Assembly (NCBI GenBank): GCA_031213475.1
Contig: JARUPZ010000034.1
Coordinates: 434,001-498,000 of the forward strand
Source of the DNA: Nereocystis luetkeana
Lineage: Eukaryota; Sar; Phaeophyceae; Laminariales; Laminariaceae
DNA length: 64,000 bases
Direction: 5' to 3'
The position numbers and the translations under genes were made by a program. Within the stretch, counting starts at the first letter, position 1; every line of letters begins with the position of its first letter. This document shows, piece after piece, positions 63,726 to 64,000 of this stretch. Under the pieces are notes generated by a model that saw nothing but the letters and a program-made list of their open reading frames with translations, was not told the origin of the DNA and did not search any database.

Positions 63726-64000
63726 GCCGATACACAATGGTGATTGCGATAATCCAATTCGGTTGGGTTGTAAAAACAACTGAAACCTGTAAACACGAGG
63801 AGCTGGCGGTGAATGTCAAGGGTAACCGACAGAGTTAACCCAGCATGATGATATATAGGTTGAAAACGCTGTTTCGGTCACTTTTTGCCCACGGCGTTCG
63901 GGAGGATCCTATTTTTTCGTGGGTTGGGATTACTGTCTTCTACCGGTAGGAATCAGACAACTATTTATTAGAACCCAACCAAATTGGTACCAACCAAGTT

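Overview
This is a gene-poor, repeat-rich piece of a eukaryotic nuclear genome, most likely a brown alga or a close ochrophyte relative. The main evidence is a light-harvesting protein gene whose precursor carries the signal-peptide-plus-ASAF plastid-targeting start typical of algae with a red-derived secondary plastid. Small exons, long introns and short TTAGGG-type runs fit this. The species cannot be fixed from the sequence.

Three host genes can be rebuilt from short exons with matching splice phases. (1) On the + strand, 15230-28633, a complete five-exon gene encodes a 212-residue chlorophyll-binding light-harvesting protein. (2) On the - strand, 50603-34072, lies transcription elongation factor TFIIS: N-terminal LW domain, Ala/Gly linker, central domain and C-terminal zinc ribbon, with one small exon not located. 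(3) On the + strand, from 50814 off the right edge, are the first six exons (220 codons) of translation initiation factor eIF3a. TFIIS and eIF3a are head to head, with only 210 bp between start codons. Their first introns lead away from a shared promoter region. A core transcription factor and a core translation factor therefore probably share control DNA.

The rest is mobile DNA and its remains. At 1-6.8 kb, on the - strand, is a decayed non-LTR (LINE-like) retrotransposon with RING-like zinc modules and a YMDD reverse transcriptase. It runs off the left edge. An antisense DDE transposase gene (55.0-57.7 kb, perhaps with a 5' exon near 58.8 kb) sits inside eIF3a intron 2. Two inverted copies of an ~830-bp terminal-inverted-repeat element lie 19 kb apart (39976-40809 and 59022-59842). 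Small families fill the introns and spacers: a ~110-bp foldback CTATTACGGGGG element (12 copies), a ~95-bp TTAA-flanked piggyBac-like foldback element (about 16 copies), a ~230-bp ATAACACMCCC element, GATC-rich elements, and at least two tRNA-derived SINE families.

The most unusual signal is the nine-base near-palindrome TACCWGGTA. It occurs about 50 times, roughly 100 times chance expectation for a 9-mer in this length. Comparison of repeat copies with and without it shows it as exact seven-base additions (CCWGG plus a duplicated TA) at TA sites. This looks like either an ultra-short mobile insertion or, more plausibly, the excision footprint of an unseen TA-targeting DNA transposon. One copy sits at a TFIIS exon edge, where it supplies an in-frame alternative splice acceptor.
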